Shown here: positions 44,480-53,412 of the stretch, one piece after another | How the letters are laid out: every line of letters begins with the position of its first letter | How positions within the stretch are numbered: position 1 is the stretch's first letter | Made by a program: the position numbers and the translations under genes | The notes under the pieces: generated by a model | The model's input: only the letters and a program-made list of their open reading frames with translations | What the model was told of the DNA's origin: nothing | The model's database searches: none | NCBI GenBank assembly: GCA_041752235.1 | Contig: JBGSHM010000020.1 | Coordinates: forward strand, 1 to 64,000 | Source of the DNA: SpSt-398 sp041752235 | Lineage (GTDB): Bacteria > Bacteroidota > Bacteroidia > Chitinophagales > Chitinophagaceae | Length of the DNA: 64,000 bases | Reading direction: 5' to 3'

Positions 44480-45532
44480 ATGGATAACATCCGCCTCACC
44501 CAATACTCCCACGGCGCGGGATGTGGCTGCAAGATAGCCCCCGCCGTACTCGAAGAAATTCTCAAAGGACATATCTCCCTCCCCGATAACCCCGCCCTGC
44601 TCGTAGGCAACAGCTCGAAAGACGATGCCGCCGTTTACGACCTGGGCAATGGCACAGCGCTTATCTCCACCACCGATTTCTTTATGCCGATTGTAGATGA
44701 CCCGATTGAATTTGGTCGCATCGCCGCCGCAAACTCCATCAGTGATATTTATGCGATGGGTGGCAAACCACTGCTGGCAATCGCGATCCTGGGTTGGCCG
44801 ATCAATAAACTTCCTGCCGATGTAGCGCGACAAGTAATTGATGGCGGAAAAAGCATTTGCATGGAAGCGGGTATCCCCCTTGCCGGTGGACATAGCATTG
44901 ATTCACCCGAACCGATATTTGGTCTGGCCGTAACCGGACTGCTCCCCATCGAAAACCTGAAACGCAACGATACCGCCAAAGAAGGCGACCTGCTTTTTTT
45001 AACTAAGTCACTGGGCGTGGGTATCATGACCACCGCGCAAAAAAGAGGACAACTCAACGAAGAAGACAGACCTGCGCTTATACAACAACTCACTACGCTG
45101 AATCGCATTGGCGAAAAACTCGGGACCATCAAAGGCGTTAACGCCATGACGGATGTAACCGGTTTTGGACTACTCGGCCACCTGATTGAAATGGCAGAAG
45201 GGAGTGGATTAACTGCGGAGATCTCTTATCAGGCATTGCCTAAACTCAATAATATCTCGCACTATATTTCACAAAAAATATTCCCCGATGCGGTCACCCG
45301 TAACTGGAGCAGTTATGGAACCAAAGTGAAGTTTGAAAAGGGAGTAAACGTAATGGAAGCCTTTACACTCTTACCCGATCCGCAGACCAATGGCGGGTTG
45401 TTGATTGCCGTGCAGCCTGAAAGTGTGAATGAGGTGATGGCGGTGTTTAGTGAGTTTGGGTTGGAAGGGTTTGGCGAGCCGATTGGGAGGTTGGTGGGGA
45501 AGGGGGAGAAGGTTGTTGTGGTGGGGATTTGA
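44480..45532 (+). CDS. selD: Selenide, water dikinase (selenophosphate synthetase)
   Basis: Cytoplasmic enzyme of 350 residues that makes selenophosphate from selenide and ATP. The N-terminal catalytic loop GAGCGCKIAP gives Cys15 and Lys18, matching the catalytic Cys17/Lys20 of the E. coli enzyme, so this is the Cys and not the Sec form. ATP-binding and metal sites follow in DDAAVYDLG, STTDFFMPIVDDP and GGHSIDSPEP. The selenophosphate most likely feeds MnmH (41929-42996). No selA, selB or selC is in the window. The gene is bracketed by composite direct repeats. Confidence 0.95.
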   Translation: MDNIRLTQYSHGAGCGCKIAPAVLEEILKGHISLPDNPALLVGNSSKDDAAVYDLGNGTALISTTDFFMPIVDDPIEFGRIAAANSISDIYAMGGKPLLAIAILGWPINKLPADVARQVIDGGKSICMEAGIPLAGGHSIDSPEPIFGLAVTGLLPIENLKRNDTAKEGDLLFLTKSLGVGIMTTAQKRGQLNEEDRPALIQQLTTLNRIGEKLGTIKGVNAMTDVTGFGLLGHLIEMAEGSGLTAEISYQALPKLNNISHYISQKIFPDAVTRNWSSYGTKVKFEKGVNVMEAFTLLPDPQTNGGLLIAVQPESVNEVMAVFSEFGLEGFGEPIGRLVGKGEKVVVVGI

Positions 45533-45551
45533 ATTAACCTCTTTACCGCTT

Positions 45552-45708
45552 TACCGCTTTACCGCCAAGACGCGACGGCGCAAGGGAGCGCAAGGGTTTT
45601 GGTTTACCGCAGAGAACAAGAGAACGCAGAGTTTCGCAGAGGATGTTTTTAACAATTAATTCTTGGCGTTCCTTTGCGTCATAGCGCCCTGGCGGTAAAG
45701 CGGTAAAG
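45552..45708. repeat. Composite repeat right of selD
   Basis: Same architecture and about 90% of the same sequence as 44270-44416: TTTACCGCCAAGACGCG on the left, the inner module TTACCGCAGAGAACAAGAGA, then TTTTTAACAATTAATTCTTGG and CCCTGGCGGTAAAGCGG. Together the copies form direct repeats of about 150 nt around selD. Confidence 0.7.
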
Positions 45709-45718
45709 AAGTAAATTG

Positions 45719-46411
45719 TCACAGCCTAAACCCTACCACAAAGCTCAACACCCTATGTTTATTATTATTATCCTCCCCATTCGTGGTGCCCGACTGGATC
45801 TTGGCTAACCCATGCCCATAATTCACAGCAATAAAAGCGCGGTCGCCCTGAAAGCCCACCAATCCATTCAGCCCATAATCCCACCGCTTTAAAATTCCGA
45901 AACCAGCACCCTCTTCACCGGATGTGGTAGGGTCATCATCCGAAAATTCAATATTGTCTTCTCTGTTAAAATCAATACCGATCACCGAGCCTTCCGCTTT
46001 TCGTTTACCGGCAAATCCCATCGCTACATAGGGACCCGCACCAAAAAAGAACGTGGAATTTGGTCCCTGAAGTGGAACACGAAAGACCAGATTGGCAGGC
46101 ACTTCCAGATAGATCGGGTTGCTACTTGCGCGGTAATAATTCGCATCGCCCACATTGCCTGTTTGTGTCTTGGAGCCCTTGCCTGTAACTAATAACCCGG
46201 GTTGTAAAGAAATGTATTTACTTAACTGAATATCCCCCACAAAACCCACCTGGAAGGAACCCAGCGTGTTGGCATCATCTATCTCTCCATTGTCTGTAAT
46301 GGATACATTCGCGAGGTTCAAGCCGCCTTTGATATAGATATCTGACTGAGCGGTGACAATTAGCGTACTCATCACCGTGAGCATGACTAAAATAATGCTT
46401 GTTTTTTTCAT
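45719..46411 (-). CDS. PorT-like outer-membrane barrel protein
   Basis: Exported protein of 230 residues with signal peptide MKKTSIILVMLTVMSTLIVTAQ. The mature part (IYIKGGLNLANVSI, GFVGDIQLSKYISLQPGLLV, FFFGAGPYVAMGFAGKRKAE, and the last-strand VLSFVVGFRL) has the eight-strand porin-family outer-membrane barrel pattern of PorT/OmpA-like beta barrels. The function is unknown. It is single on the minus strand. Confidence 0.82.
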   Translation of the reverse strand: MKKTSIILVMLTVMSTLIVTAQSDIYIKGGLNLANVSITDNGEIDDANTLGSFQVGFVGDIQLSKYISLQPGLLVTGKGSKTQTGNVGDANYYRASSNPIYLEVPANLVFRVPLQGPNSTFFFGAGPYVAMGFAGKRKAEGSVIGIDFNREDNIEFSDDDPTTSGEEGAGFGILKRWDYGLNGLVGFQGDRAFIAVNYGHGLAKIQSGTTNGEDNNNKHRVLSFVVGFRL

Positions 46412-46524
46412 GGCTGTTTTTCTTTGTTAAAAACAAAGACTTTGCCATACTGTGCTGGTTTAACAAGTTTACAGATTATGAAAATACGTTTCGCGTAAAC
46501 TTCTTTGAATCAGAGAACAAAAAA

Positions 46525-46761
46525 TTATTTCTTTAAAAGTAAATCTATACGCTTCGCCAGCTCTTCATCTTTTTCGGTAACAATATCCCCCGCATCATGT
46601 GTATTGAGCCAAATGTCCACCGTATTCCACACATTCCTCCATTCCGGATGATGGTTCATTTTCTCGGCTTCGATGGCTACACGTGTCATAAAGGCAAAGG
46701 CTTCGCTAAAGTCAGCGAATTGAAAGCGGCGGTAGAGTTTGTTGTTTTCGTTTGTCCACAT
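46525..46761 (-). CDS. 4a-hydroxytetrahydrobiopterin dehydratase (PCD)
   Basis: Small enzyme of 78 residues with the pterin-4a-carbinolamine dehydratase signature: FSEAFAFMTRVAIEAEKMNH, the catalytic NHHPEW, VWNTVDIWLNTHDAGDIV, and TEKDEELAKRID. It dehydrates 4a-hydroxytetrahydrobiopterin during regeneration of the pterin cofactor. It is shorter than the approx. 95-residue proteobacterial forms, but this compact length is usual in Bacteroidota. No phenylalanine hydroxylase gene is in the window. Confidence 0.9.
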   Translation of the reverse strand: MWTNENNKLYRRFQFADFSEAFAFMTRVAIEAEKMNHHPEWRNVWNTVDIWLNTHDAGDIVTEKDEELAKRIDLLLKK

Positions 46762-46774
46762 GGAGGGAAGCTTT

Positions 46775-46883
46775 TGGCTTTTAGCTGTTAGCTATTAGCT
46801 TGTTTAAAATAATACTAAGTTACGATAGGTCTGATTCGATAAAATGAAAAAACTAAGAGCCAATAGCTAACAGCTAATAGCTA
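46775..46883. repeat. AGCTnTTAGCT inverted repeat
   Basis: A left arm of TTAGCTGTTAGCTATTAGCT and a right arm of AATAGCTAACAGCTAATAGC flank an AT-rich 60-nt loop. It lies between the PCD gene and the IPExxxVDY gene, both on the minus strand. It is unrelated to the TACCGC family. Confidence 0.65.
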
Positions 46884-46886
46884 TGG

Positions 46887-47321
46887 TTAAAAAACCATAT
46901 GCTCCTTATTCCGAATCTTCTCCTGCGTCAGCTCCGTCACCAACTGCACCCCGCTGATGGAGCGGATATCATTGACGACCTGTGCCAGATAAGGATCGGT
47001 GACGACATCGCCTTTCATCAGCCACAGAAAGTCGAGGTTGCGGAATTCGGGCAGGAGGTATTCTCCGTCAAATTGATTGTTGTAGATATAATGTTCGAGT
47101 GAACCCGTTGGTTCGCGGAACTCGTAAACAGAGAAGAAGTAATTTCTTTTTTTCTTCGTGAGTTGTATCTCGATATCGGTGTTGATGCGGAAGTCGAGGC
47201 CGAGCAGGCCATTGAGTTGCCAGGCGAATTGATAGTCCTTCATGGGGCACATGACGCCGAGGAGGCGGGTGCCGTCGAAGAATTCTTCGGAGAGGTCTTT
47301 GTTATCGAGCGTGAACTTCAT
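46887..47321 (-). CDS. IPExxxVDY family protein
   Basis: Soluble protein of 144 residues. The family's name motif appears here as LPEFRNLDFLW, and LLGVMCPMKDYQFAWQLNGL and FFSVYEF are other typical segments. IPExxxVDY proteins are restricted to Bacteroidota. They have no assigned biochemical function. It is 9 bp downstream of the M28 peptidase gene on the minus strand and is probably co-transcribed with it. Confidence 0.82.
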   Translation of the reverse strand: MKFTLDNKDLSEEFFDGTRLLGVMCPMKDYQFAWQLNGLLGLDFRINTDIEIQLTKKKRNYFFSVYEFREPTGSLEHYIYNNQFDGEYLLPEFRNLDFLWLMKGDVVTDPYLAQVVNDIRSISGVQLVTELTQEKIRNKEHMVF

Positions 47322-47330
47322 TGTGTTTTA

Positions 47331-48977
47331 CTAAAACTGCACCTCCACCTCACCACTCGTATCCCCACGCTTATACTTTACTGTAGTCTTATCGCCTTTT
47401 TTAAACTTGCCCAGCGCCTGCATATACCCTTCCACCGAAGACACACTATGTGGCCCGATGGCGGTGATGATATCCCCAGCCTTTAATCCCGCTTTTTGCG
47501 CAGCACGTCCTTCGCTAATGCCATCCAACCGCATACCCGCGCCGGTATAGGTATAATCGGGCATTACACCCAATGAAACCGAAAAGCGTGCCGAAGTGGT
47601 GGTTTGTGTCTCACGGGTTTTGGTAAAGGCCAGTTTTGATTTCTCGGCATTCACCCCGTTGATGATGCTTTGGATATACTGAATGATCCGCATTTCACCG
47701 ACATAATTTACTTTCTCCGCATCATCCGAAGGACGGTGATAATCGGTATGTAATCCCGTAAAGAAGAAAAGCACGGGAATGTCTTTACGATAAAAAGAGG
47801 TATGGTCGCTCGGACCGGTACCACTTGAATCTGTTTTTATAACAAAATAGGATTTGTTGCCTGGGTTCACCAGCTTGCCCCACACGGGTGAAGTACCATA
47901 ACCCCCCACGGTCAACGCCTTGGTGCTATCATTCAGACGACCCACCATGTCCATATTGATCATGTAGTTCACCGACTTGAGATCGATCGTTGGGTTTTCG
48001 GTATAATATTTTGAACCATTCAATCCCAGCTCTTCAGCGGAGAAAGCGATAAAGAGGTAATTACTTGTTTTAGACTTGCTGGCTTTTAATAAACGCGCCA
48101 GTTCCAGCAGGGCTGCCGTACCACTCGCATTGTCATCGGCACCATTGTGAATCAGTTTCTCGCTGGTGCGAAGCATTGAGTTGCCATCTTCACCAAAGCC
48201 CAGGTGATCAAAGTGGGCGCCGAGTACCACGGTATTGGCCGCGCCATTGTCTATATAGCCCACTACATTATGTCCGGTGCGGAATTTCTTCCCGATCTCC
48301 ACCTTCATTTTCAGATCGATCGAAGCCGAAGCATCCTTCAGGTATTGGGTGGCTGTGGCCTTGGTTATGTATACAATGGGAATGGGTGCTACCTCACTCC
48401 GGTCTTTGGCGTTAAACACCAGGTTATCTTCTTTGCCCGCTATATTATATAAGATCATAGCGGTGGCGCCCATTTTTTTATAATCCACCGCCATATCCCG
48501 CAAGAAAGTAATCAGGTCAAAATGCGGGTTCTCTTCATTGTCTTCCAGAATATCGCCCACATTTACAAACCAGGGGGTGTTTTCTTCCTTCAAACTAATG
48601 GCCGGAAAGGATTCCACACTGCCATTGGCCGAAAAAGCCAGGGGATAGAAATCTTTCCCTGCTTTCAGGTCATGGCCGTTTAAGATCAGGTGGGTGGCGG
48701 GGTCAATGGTTTTGCCATCATATATTTCAAAAGGCTGGAAATAGCTTTCGGTTCCTTTGGGTTGTATCCCGATCTTTTGAAACTGGCCGGAGATATAGTC
48801 CATGGCCTTTTTTTCTCCTTCGGTACCCGCGCGGCGGCCTTCGAGTTTGTCATCGGCGAGAAAACCAATATGGGCTTGCAGGTTGGAAACGATCTGCTTT
48901 TCGGCTTTTTTGAGCTTTTGGGACAGGGAAAAGAGAGAAATAGCCACAAAACCGAGGGTGAGAAGGAGTTGTTTCAT
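47331..48977 (-). CDS. M28 family metallopeptidase with PDZ domain
   Basis: Exported peptidase of 548 residues with signal peptide MKQLLLTLGFVAISLFSLSQ. A PA-type insert (residues about 100-210) precedes the M28 core, whose zinc ligands are visible in GAHFDHLGFG, NGADDNASGTAALLELA, AFSAEELGLNGS, INMDMVGR and GPSDHTSF. The last 85 residues are a PDZ domain (GRAAQKAGLKAGDIITAIGP). Such enzymes are zinc aminopeptidases of the periplasm or cell surface. Confidence 0.92.
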   Translation of the reverse strand: MKQLLLTLGFVAISLFSLSQKLKKAEKQIVSNLQAHIGFLADDKLEGRRAGTEGEKKAMDYISGQFQKIGIQPKGTESYFQPFEIYDGKTIDPATHLILNGHDLKAGKDFYPLAFSANGSVESFPAISLKEENTPWFVNVGDILEDNEENPHFDLITFLRDMAVDYKKMGATAMILYNIAGKEDNLVFNAKDRSEVAPIPIVYITKATATQYLKDASASIDLKMKVEIGKKFRTGHNVVGYIDNGAANTVVLGAHFDHLGFGEDGNSMLRTSEKLIHNGADDNASGTAALLELARLLKASKSKTSNYLFIAFSAEELGLNGSKYYTENPTIDLKSVNYMINMDMVGRLNDSTKALTVGGYGTSPVWGKLVNPGNKSYFVIKTDSSGTGPSDHTSFYRKDIPVLFFFTGLHTDYHRPSDDAEKVNYVGEMRIIQYIQSIINGVNAEKSKLAFTKTRETQTTTSARFSVSLGVMPDYTYTGAGMRLDGISEGRAAQKAGLKAGDIITAIGPHSVSSVEGYMQALGKFKKGDKTTVKYKRGDTSGEVEVQF

Positions 48978-49027
48978 GAAAAGCGGGGATTTTATTTTGC
49001 GAAGGTAGAGGTTTTATCTCTTGTATT

Positions 49028-49120
49028 GTTTTACCGCCAGGGCGCAAAGGCGCAAAGAAGCGCCAGGAAAGCAATTAACACTTGGCGCACCCTTGCGCCT
49101 TTGCGCCCTGGCGGTAAAAC
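49028..49120. repeat. Family-1 palindrome with perfect 28-nt arms
   Basis: Arms 49028-49055 and 49093-49120 are exact reverse complements (28/28) with the core TTTACCGCCAGGGCGCAAAG and a 37-nt loop. It is in the region between the divergent M28 peptidase and feoB genes, so it cannot be a terminator for either. Confidence 0.8.
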
Positions 49121-49196
49121 TACCGGTAAAACAAACCCAGCTTTTCCCTAATCCGTAACCCTCTCTCCCTCCATAATTCTATTTTTGCAGGTTAAT

Positions 49197-51311
49197 ATGG
49201 CAGGCTCCCATATACATATCGGCCTGGTCGGCAACCCCAACAGCGGAAAATCCTCCCTGTTCAACTGCCTCACAGGCCTCAACCAGAAGGTCGGTAATTT
49301 TCCCGGGGTGACCGTTGAGATGAAGATCGGTGTGGGCTCCCTTTCGGCACAAAAGCAGGCCGAGTTCCTCGACCTTCCCGGCTCCTATAGCCTTTACCCC
49401 AAACGCGGCGATGAGTGGGTCACCTATAATGTCTTATTAAATGACGACCATCCCGAGCGACCCGATATCCTCGTCGTGATCGTAGATGCCTCGAGTCTCA
49501 AACGTAACCTCCTTTTTGCCTCGCAGATCATTGACCTCAAAACACCCGTGGTCATCGCCCTGACCATGATGGACCTGGCGCGGAAAAAAGGGATCATTGT
49601 GGATGTACCGGGATTGGAACGCGAACTGGGTGTACCTGTTATTCCCATCAACCCGCGTAAGAACAAGGGCATTCCCGAACTGAAAAAAGTATTGGAGCAA
49701 ACGGCCAATGAATTGTATAAAGTTCCGGCGCGTGATTTTGTACCCGGTGCCAAATGGGGTGGGGGTACAGTAGAAGCCATCCGCGAAAAAATGCCGGAGC
49801 TGAGTGAGTACAAAGCCCTTCATCTCGCCATCAACCAGGCGGAGATTGATATTGTGGATTCCAAAAAGCGATTGGTCGAAGAATCCATTCGTTCGATCCC
49901 TTTTAATAAAACAAAGGCACAGGCCGATGAGATAATGGACCGGTATGCCCGGATCAAGACCATCATGCAGAATACGGTGGTAGAACCCGATCCGCTGCAG
50001 AAAAACCTGTTTACCGATAAACTCGATAACCTCCTGCTTCACCGCCGCTGGGGTTATATCATTCTCCTCGCGGTCTTATTCCTGTTGTTTCAAAGTGTGT
50101 TTTGGCTGGCCGCCTGGCCCATGGACTGGATCGAAGCGGGTTTTGCCGCTGCAGGGTCGGGATTGGGCAATGTATTACCCGAAGCCTGGTGGAGCGATCT
50201 GCTCATCAATGGCGTGGTCGCGGGATTGAGTGGGATACTTGTCTTTGTACCCCAGATCATGATCCTGTTTGGATTGATCACCTTGCTGGAAGACTCCGGC
50301 TACATGGCGCGTATCAGTTTTCTTACCGATCGCCTCATGCGAAGTGTGGGATTGAATGGGAAAAGTGTAATGCCCATGATCTCGGGTTTTGCCTGCGCGG
50401 TACCCGCCATCATGAGCGCCCGGAGTATTGAGAATAAAAAAGAACGATTACTCACGATATTGGTCACGCCCCTGATGAGCTGCTCCGCGCGTTTGCCGGT
50501 GTACACCATCCTCATTGGCCTGGTCATTCCGTCCAAACTTGTGTTGGGATTTCTGAGTCTGCATGGATTGGTCATGATGGGACTTTATCTCCTGGGGCTC
50601 ATCCTTGCCCTCATCGTATCCTGGATCGCCAAGTGGTTTATTCATATCAATGAAAAAAGTTTTTTCATTCTTGAGTTGCCTACCTATCGTTCACCCCGGT
50701 GGAAGAATGTCGTGCAGACCATGATCAATAAGGCCAAGGTCTTTGTATTTGATGCCGGAAAAATCATCATGATCATCAGTCTGATCTTGTGGTTTTTGAG
50801 TTCGTATGGTCCCAGTGCAGGAATGAAGAAAGTAGAAGAAAATTATGCCACGCGTCTCGCCCAGCCCGGGGCTGACTCTACCTCGTTGGAACGTGAATAC
50901 AATTCGGATAAATTGGCCCATTCATACGCCGGTATTTTAGGCAAAGGCATTGAGCCCGTCATCAAGCCATTGGGGTATGATTGGAAAATTGGTATCGCGT
51001 TGATCACTTCCTTTGCCGCCCGCGAAGTATTTGTGGGGACCATGGCCACTTTGTATAGTGTGGAAGATGACAGCGACCGCACTTTGCGCGAAAAGATGAA
51101 AGCAGCCAGACGTCCCGATGGCACGGAGGTTTATACATTGGCTACGGGTATCTCGCTGATGATCTTTTATGTCTTTGCCATGCAGTGTATGAGTACACTC
51201 GCGGTCGTAAAGCGCGAGACAAAAAGTTGGAAATGGCCGGTGATACAGTTGGTGTATATGACGGCGCTGGCGTATGTGATGGCGTGGGTAGGGTATCTTA
51301 TCTTTTCCTGA
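49197..51311 (+). CDS. feoB: Ferrous iron transport protein B
   Basis: Inner-membrane Fe(II) transporter of 704 residues. The N-terminal G domain has G1 GNPNSGKSSLFN, G2 T in GVTVEMK, G3 DLPGSYSL and the G4 equivalent TMMD. Then come an all-alpha spacer and a C-terminal membrane domain with Gate motifs (GFACAVPAIMSAR, TPLMSCSARLPVYTILIG). ATG 49197 is preferred over TTG 49185. No feoA is next to it. A TATTTTTG box (49180-49187) just upstream fits a -7 element. Confidence 0.95.
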   Translation: MAGSHIHIGLVGNPNSGKSSLFNCLTGLNQKVGNFPGVTVEMKIGVGSLSAQKQAEFLDLPGSYSLYPKRGDEWVTYNVLLNDDHPERPDILVVIVDASSLKRNLLFASQIIDLKTPVVIALTMMDLARKKGIIVDVPGLERELGVPVIPINPRKNKGIPELKKVLEQTANELYKVPARDFVPGAKWGGGTVEAIREKMPELSEYKALHLAINQAEIDIVDSKKRLVEESIRSIPFNKTKAQADEIMDRYARIKTIMQNTVVEPDPLQKNLFTDKLDNLLLHRRWGYIILLAVLFLLFQSVFWLAAWPMDWIEAGFAAAGSGLGNVLPEAWWSDLLINGVVAGLSGILVFVPQIMILFGLITLLEDSGYMARISFLTDRLMRSVGLNGKSVMPMISGFACAVPAIMSARSIENKKERLLTILVTPLMSCSARLPVYTILIGLVIPSKLVLGFLSLHGLVMMGLYLLGLILALIVSWIAKWFIHINEKSFFILELPTYRSPRWKNVVQTMINKAKVFVFDAGKIIMIISLILWFLSSYGPSAGMKKVEENYATRLAQPGADSTSLEREYNSDKLAHSYAGILGKGIEPVIKPLGYDWKIGIALITSFAAREVFVGTMATLYSVEDDSDRTLREKMKAARRPDGTEVYTLATGISLMIFYVFAMQCMSTLAVVKRETKSWKWPVIQLVYMTALAYVMAWVGYLIFS

Positions 51312-51321
51312 TTCCGCTTAT

Positions 51322-51400
51322 TTTACCGCCATGGCGCCAAGACGCAAAGGGACGCTAAGGGACCTGGCGCTCCCTAGCGTCTTGGCGCCATGGCGGTAAA
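51322..51400. repeat. Family-1 palindrome between convergent genes
   Basis: TTTACCGCCATGGCGCCAAG and following GACGC on the left pair perfectly over at least 24 nt with the right arm ending CATGGCGGTAAA. It lies between the converging feoB and GH2 genes and may terminate both. Confidence 0.75.
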
Positions 51401-51405
51401 GCCCA

Positions 51406-53232
51406 TTATTTAAACAACCTCCTATTCATCCCCCTAATCCTCTCCACCCCCATCTTCACCTTCTTCCTATCATACGTCATCAACCCATTGATCTCTACCT
51501 CCACATCCGTCGTCTGTGTATAAATAGCCGCCGATAAACCCAGCGGAATAAGCACCGCTATCTCATCAATCATTTGTCCATACCGCTTTGTCAGCTCCTC
51601 CGCGTTTTTAAAACTCTGGTATCCCCAGTTATCCTTTTCCTGCCAGGTATGTCCCTCAAGCGGCAGACCCAATCCTCCGTATTCTCCCAATACCAGTGCC
51701 TGTGTGCTTCCAAAAATTTCCGCATCCGGCATTACCGGGTCGGGGTAATTGTGCAGGTCAAGGATATGTCCCGCGCCATTGATATAGTTACCCCCGCTGG
51801 CGGCATTCACGAGGCGGGTGGGGTCAAGTTTCGCGGTCCAGTCAGCAATGACCTTTGTATCAAACTGTCCCCAGGCTTCATTAAAGGGCACCCACACTAC
51901 GATACAGGGAAAGTGTTGAAGTGATTGAATGATGTTTTCCCATTCCTTTTTAAAAATGGCGATGGAGGCTTCGCTTCTTTTTTTATCCAGTGGTTGCGCG
52001 GTTACGGTAGCCGGACGTGTCATCCAGATATTTCCACCCATATCTCCGCTGGCCATATCCTGCCAAACCAGCATCCCCAGTTTATCCGCGTGATAGTACC
52101 AGCGGGCCGGTTCTACTTTTACATGTTTGCGGATCATGTTAAAGCCCATCGCTTTTGTCTGCTCGATATCGAAGGCCAGTGCCTTATCCGTGGGCGCGGT
52201 ATATAAACCATCCGGCCACCAGCCCTGGTCCAGCGGACCAAATTGAAAAAGGATCTTATTATTCAGCGCCATGCGTTGTACCCCGTTAGCGTCTTTTATC
52301 ATTGAGATCTTCCGCATCGCAAAATAGGAACCCACTTCATCCACCGGTTTGCCTTTTCTCAACAATTGCACTTTCAGGTCATACAAGAAAGGGTTTGCAG
52401 GTGACCAGGCCTTGGCCTCCGGGATCAGAATGGTAAACTCATCCCCCGATTTATTTCCCGAACCGATGATCTTTTGATCGTACCAGGCCGATACCAGCAC
52501 TTCATCACCCGGTTGCAGGTCTTGCACCTTTACTTTTACCTTCAATTCTTCCTTATCCAGATTGGGGATAATATCCAGCGAAGCGATATAGGAGGTCGGT
52601 ACATTTTCCAGCCAAACTGTTTGCCAGATACCCGTCACCGGGGTGTACCAGATGCTGTGAGGTCTTTTTACCTGTTTGCCCCGTGGTTGCGGACCATCGT
52701 CCGAGGGGTCCCATACTTTTACGGCAATCTCCTGGCGCGTGCCTTTAACGAGCGCTCCCGATATATCAAAACTGAATGGATCATAACCCCCTTCGTGGCT
52801 ACCCAGTTTTTGGCCATTCACATAGACCTCTGCCCGCCAGTCAACCGCGCCGAAATGCAGCAGCCATTTACCTTTCCGTTTCGCCGGCACCTCGATCCAG
52901 GTTTTATACCAGAGCACATTGTCCTTACCCACCAATTCGCCCACACCACTCAGAGACGATTCAATGGCAAAGGGCACCAGGATCTTCCCGTCCATTTCGG
53001 TTGGTATTCCGTCTGGTGCGGAGGTGGGAACGATCGCAAAGTCCCAGAGTCCGTTCAGGTTTGTCCAGTTATCCCGCGTCATTTGCGGGCGTGGGTATTC
53101 GTTCAGCGGTTTTGGCGGGTTAAGGTCGGCCACCCATTCTGTGAGCAGGCGCTGCGAGGCGGGTTTCCAGTCAGATTGTGCAGTGGCGATGATGCTGGCC
53201 ATAAGTCCAAGCCAGGTAAAAAATTTTCTCAT
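51406..53232 (-). CDS. Glycoside hydrolase family 2 protein
   Basis: Exported hydrolase of 608 residues with signal peptide MRKFFTWLGLMASIIATAQ. It has the GH2 layout: sugar-binding jelly roll (LNGLWDFAIVP, LLHFGAVDWRAEVYVNG), an Ig-like domain, and a TIM barrel with acid/base Glu in WVPFNEAWGQFD and nucleophile Glu in ALVLGEYGGLGL. Beta-galactosidase, beta-glucuronidase and related activities are all possible. No other glycan genes are near. It diverges from the SnoaL gene, with a perfect 38-bp palindrome between. Confidence 0.9.
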   Translation of the reverse strand: MRKFFTWLGLMASIIATAQSDWKPASQRLLTEWVADLNPPKPLNEYPRPQMTRDNWTNLNGLWDFAIVPTSAPDGIPTEMDGKILVPFAIESSLSGVGELVGKDNVLWYKTWIEVPAKRKGKWLLHFGAVDWRAEVYVNGQKLGSHEGGYDPFSFDISGALVKGTRQEIAVKVWDPSDDGPQPRGKQVKRPHSIWYTPVTGIWQTVWLENVPTSYIASLDIIPNLDKEELKVKVKVQDLQPGDEVLVSAWYDQKIIGSGNKSGDEFTILIPEAKAWSPANPFLYDLKVQLLRKGKPVDEVGSYFAMRKISMIKDANGVQRMALNNKILFQFGPLDQGWWPDGLYTAPTDKALAFDIEQTKAMGFNMIRKHVKVEPARWYYHADKLGMLVWQDMASGDMGGNIWMTRPATVTAQPLDKKRSEASIAIFKKEWENIIQSLQHFPCIVVWVPFNEAWGQFDTKVIADWTAKLDPTRLVNAASGGNYINGAGHILDLHNYPDPVMPDAEIFGSTQALVLGEYGGLGLPLEGHTWQEKDNWGYQSFKNAEELTKRYGQMIDEIAVLIPLGLSAAIYTQTTDVEVEINGLMTYDRKKVKMGVERIRGMNRRLFK

Positions 53233-53297
53233 ATGTAAAGCATTCGAGCAAAGGTTAAAAACGAATCCTCAATCTCCAAAAGGTATTCCTTCGTGCC

Positions 53298-53380
53298 CTT
53301 CGTGCCTCCTTTGTGTCCTTCGTGTCCTCCTACGCCGGACTTGCGTAGGAGGACACGAAGGACACAAAGGAGGCACGAAG
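53298..53380. repeat. Family-2 palindrome with perfect 38-nt arms
   Basis: Arms 53298-53335 and 53343-53380 match at 38 of 38 positions around a 7-nt loop (CGGACTT). It consists of CTTCGTGCCTCC/TTTGTGTCC modules ending in CCTACGC. It lies between two divergent genes (GH2 and SnoaL-like), so it sits in both promoter regions. Confidence 0.85.
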
Positions 53381-53412
53381 GACACAACGCACAAAACCCC
53401 TAACTTCATGAC

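Noticed and set aside
44270..45708. Possible CRISPR repeat pair around selD
   Set aside because: Only two copies of about 150 nt exist, spaced by a complete gene, with palindromic internal structure and no cas genes.
49437..50042. 201-residue minus-strand open frame within feoB
   Set aside because: FeoB G-domain motifs are intact on the plus strand, and the antisense product looks random.
52474..53238. 254-residue plus-strand open frame opposite the GH2 gene
   Set aside because: The GH2 protein has both catalytic Glu motifs and a signal peptide. The antisense frame is a by-product of its codon use.
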